DNA from: Thioalkalivibrio sp.
Lineage (GTDB): Bacteria > Pseudomonadota > Gammaproteobacteria > Ectothiorhodospirales > Ectothiorhodospiraceae
DNA length: 34,862 bases
Reading direction: 5' to 3'
Assembly (NCBI GenBank): GCA_011389655.1
Contig: JAABTX010000027.1
Coordinates: 1 to 34,862 of the forward strand
Position 1 is the stretch's first letter, and each line of letters begins with the position of its first letter. Below the pieces are notes generated by a model that made no database searches, had not been told where the DNA came from, and was given only the letters and a program-made list of their open reading frames with translations. The translations under genes and the position numbers were made by a program. Below are positions 33,861 through 34,862 of the stretch, piece after piece.

Positions 33861-34571
33861 ATGCGCCAGATCGTCCTCGACACCGAGACCACCGGCCTGG
33901 AGCCGGCGGATGGCCACCGGATCATCGAGATCGGCTGCGTGGAGATCGTGAACCGGAGGCTGACCGGCAACCGCCTGCACGAGTACCTGCAGCCCGATCG
34001 CGAGATCGACCCGCGGGCGATCGAGATCCACGGCATCAGCAATGAATTCCTGCTCGACAAGCCGCGCTTTGCGGACGTCGCCGAGCGCTTCCTCGAATTC
34101 ATCGCGGGCGCCGAGCTGATCATTCACAACGCGCCCTTCGATGTCGGCTTCATCAATCACGAACTGACGCTCGCTGCGGCCAGGGTGCGGCGTGTGGAGG
34201 ACGTCTGCGGGATTCTCGACACCCTCGTGCTCGCCCGCCGGATGCACCCTGGCACCCGCAACTCGCTGGATGCGCTGTGCAAGCGCTACCAGGTGGACGC
34301 CTCGACCCGCGTACTGCACGGCGCGGTGCTGGATGCCGGGCTGCTCGCCGATGTCTACCTGGCGATGACCGGCGGCCAGGTGGCGCTGGGTCTGGAGCAG
34401 GAGGGACCGGAGCTGGAAAACCCGGAGGTGCAGGAGAGGGCGCAACGGCGTGCCGGCGCTCTGCGCGTGATCGAACCCAGCCCGGAAGAGCGCGCGGCGC
34501 ACGCGGAGATGGTTGCGCTGCTCGACCAGAGCGCGGGCGGGACCTGCCACTGGCGCCGCCTGGACCGCTGA
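33861..34571 (+). CDS. dnaQ: DNA polymerase III epsilon subunit (3'-5' proofreading exonuclease)
   Basis: 236 residues. Exo I is LDTETTG (D7, E9), Exo II HNAPFDVGFINHEL (D94) and Exo III VLHGAVLDAGLLADVY (H153, D158), so the proofreading active site is complete. A short clamp-binding-like peptide GGQVALGL (about residues 171-178) follows the exonuclease domain, and the C-terminal tail that binds the polymerase alpha subunit ends in CHWRRLDR, like the E. coli end. It is followed by a dense palindromic repeat region. Confidence 0.97.
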   Translation: MRQIVLDTETTGLEPADGHRIIEIGCVEIVNRRLTGNRLHEYLQPDREIDPRAIEIHGISNEFLLDKPRFADVAERFLEFIAGAELIIHNAPFDVGFINHELTLAAARVRRVEDVCGILDTLVLARRMHPGTRNSLDALCKRYQVDASTRVLHGAVLDAGLLADVYLAMTGGQVALGLEQEGPELENPEVQERAQRRAGALRVIEPSPEERAAHAEMVALLDQSAGGTCHWRRLDR

Positions 34572-34580
34572 GCCGGCCCC

Positions 34581-34628
34581 TGTGGGAGCGCCCTCCTGTG
34601 GGAGCGGCCTCCTGTGGGAGCGGCCTCC
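34581..34628 (+). repeat. Three tandem 16-bp copies of the repeat arm
   Basis: TGTGGGAGCGCCCTCC, then TGTGGGAGCGGCCTCC twice, run head to tail from 34581. The third is also the left arm of the 78-bp palindromic element. Only one base differs among the three, suggesting recent amplification of the element's end. Confidence 0.75.
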
Positions 34629-34690
34629 CGGCCGCGATGGCCCTGGGCACCCAGGGCAGCCACACATCGCGGCTGGAAGCCGCTCCCACA
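34613..34690. repeat. Palindromic dispersed repeat, copy A
   Basis: TGTGGGAGCGGC at the left pairs with GCCGCTCCCACA-type sequence at the right (with a small mismatch next to CGGCTGGAA), with CGCGAT/ATCGCG as an inner pair and GCCCTGGG-C-A-CCCAGGGC at the tip. The whole 78-base unit can fold into a long cruciform or RNA hairpin. The outer sequence is typical of extragenic repeats scattered through many GC-rich gammaproteobacteria. Confidence 0.75.
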
Positions 34691-34767
34691 GCAGGTCAGC
34701 CCCCTCGCCGGTTCCAACGCCGGGGAATGTCGCCCGCGGGCCCCCGGCCCTTGTGGGAGCCGGCCCC

Positions 34768-34845
34768 TGTGGGAGCGGCCTCCCGGCCGCGATGGCCCTG
34801 GGCACCCAGGGCAGCCCCGCATCGCGGCTGGAAGCCGCTCCCACA
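34768..34845. repeat. Palindromic dispersed repeat, copy B
   Basis: The same 78-base unit as 34613-34690, 155 bases downstream in the same orientation, differing only in the few bases before ATCGCG. The flanking GCAGGTCAGC is also shared. A partial arm (TTGTGGGAGC) stands just upstream at 34751. Confidence 0.75.
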
Positions 34846-34862
34846 GCAGGTCAGCGCTCCGG

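Noticed and set aside
34572-34862. CRISPR array at the right end
   Set aside because: The repeats are palindromic extragenic units with irregular spacing and no unique spacers of constant length; no cas genes are present.

Overview
The window is a very GC-rich chromosomal segment of a flagellated gammaproteobacterium. The flagellar order (fleR-fliEFGHIJK, fliLMNOPQR-flhB, flhA-flhF-fleN-fliA, motC-motD, DUF2802) is the polar-flagellum arrangement of Pseudomonas and the purple sulfur/haloalkaliphilic gammaproteobacteria. The right end (mltD, a yafS-like methyltransferase, rnhA, dnaQ) matches the E. coli neighbourhood. Lineage is inferred: Chromatiales/Ectothiorhodospiraceae-like is my best guess, and no marker settles it.

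Layout. 1-8233: the 3' part of the sigma-54 activator fleR, then fliE to fliK (basal body, C-ring, export ATPase and hook-length control). 8234-8808: a 575-bp non-coding interval filled with inverted repeats and ending in a textbook sigma-54 promoter. 8809-14294: fliL to flhB (stator-associated protein, C-ring and export gate). 14298-19493: flhA, flhF, fleN and fliA (export gate, polar placement and number control, sigma-28). 19571-21937: motC, motD, a small unknown protein and a DUF2802 protein, with start/stop overlaps. The chemotaxis genes that in Pseudomonas lie between fliA and motC are absent.

22129-23603: an exported protein with secretin N-terminal-like domains, followed by a retropepsin-like protein whose expected D-T/S-G motif reads D-P-G. 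Facing them on the minus strand (27007-23654) is an apparent two-gene operon: an HDOD-GGDEF protein and an AAA ATPase with a membrane segment and a SPOR domain (DamX-like). 27255-30773: yjbQ, ppiD and fabI; the 3' end of ppiD is tandemly duplicated together with an extragenic repeat. 31056-34571: mltD diverges from a yafS-like gene with overlapping start codons, followed by rnhA and dnaQ. The window ends in two copies of a 78-bp palindromic dispersed repeat.

How it works together: FleR with sigma-54 probably drives the middle flagellar genes (promoter at 8759), these build the export apparatus and C-ring, FlhF/FleN set where and how many flagella form, FliA turns on late genes, and MotCD powers rotation. 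I do not see a clear new defence or mobile system. The least explained parts are the palindrome at the fliL promoter, the structured fliK-fliL interval, the small coupled ORFs, the secretin-domain/retropepsin/AAA-SPOR cluster, and the ppiD tail duplication.
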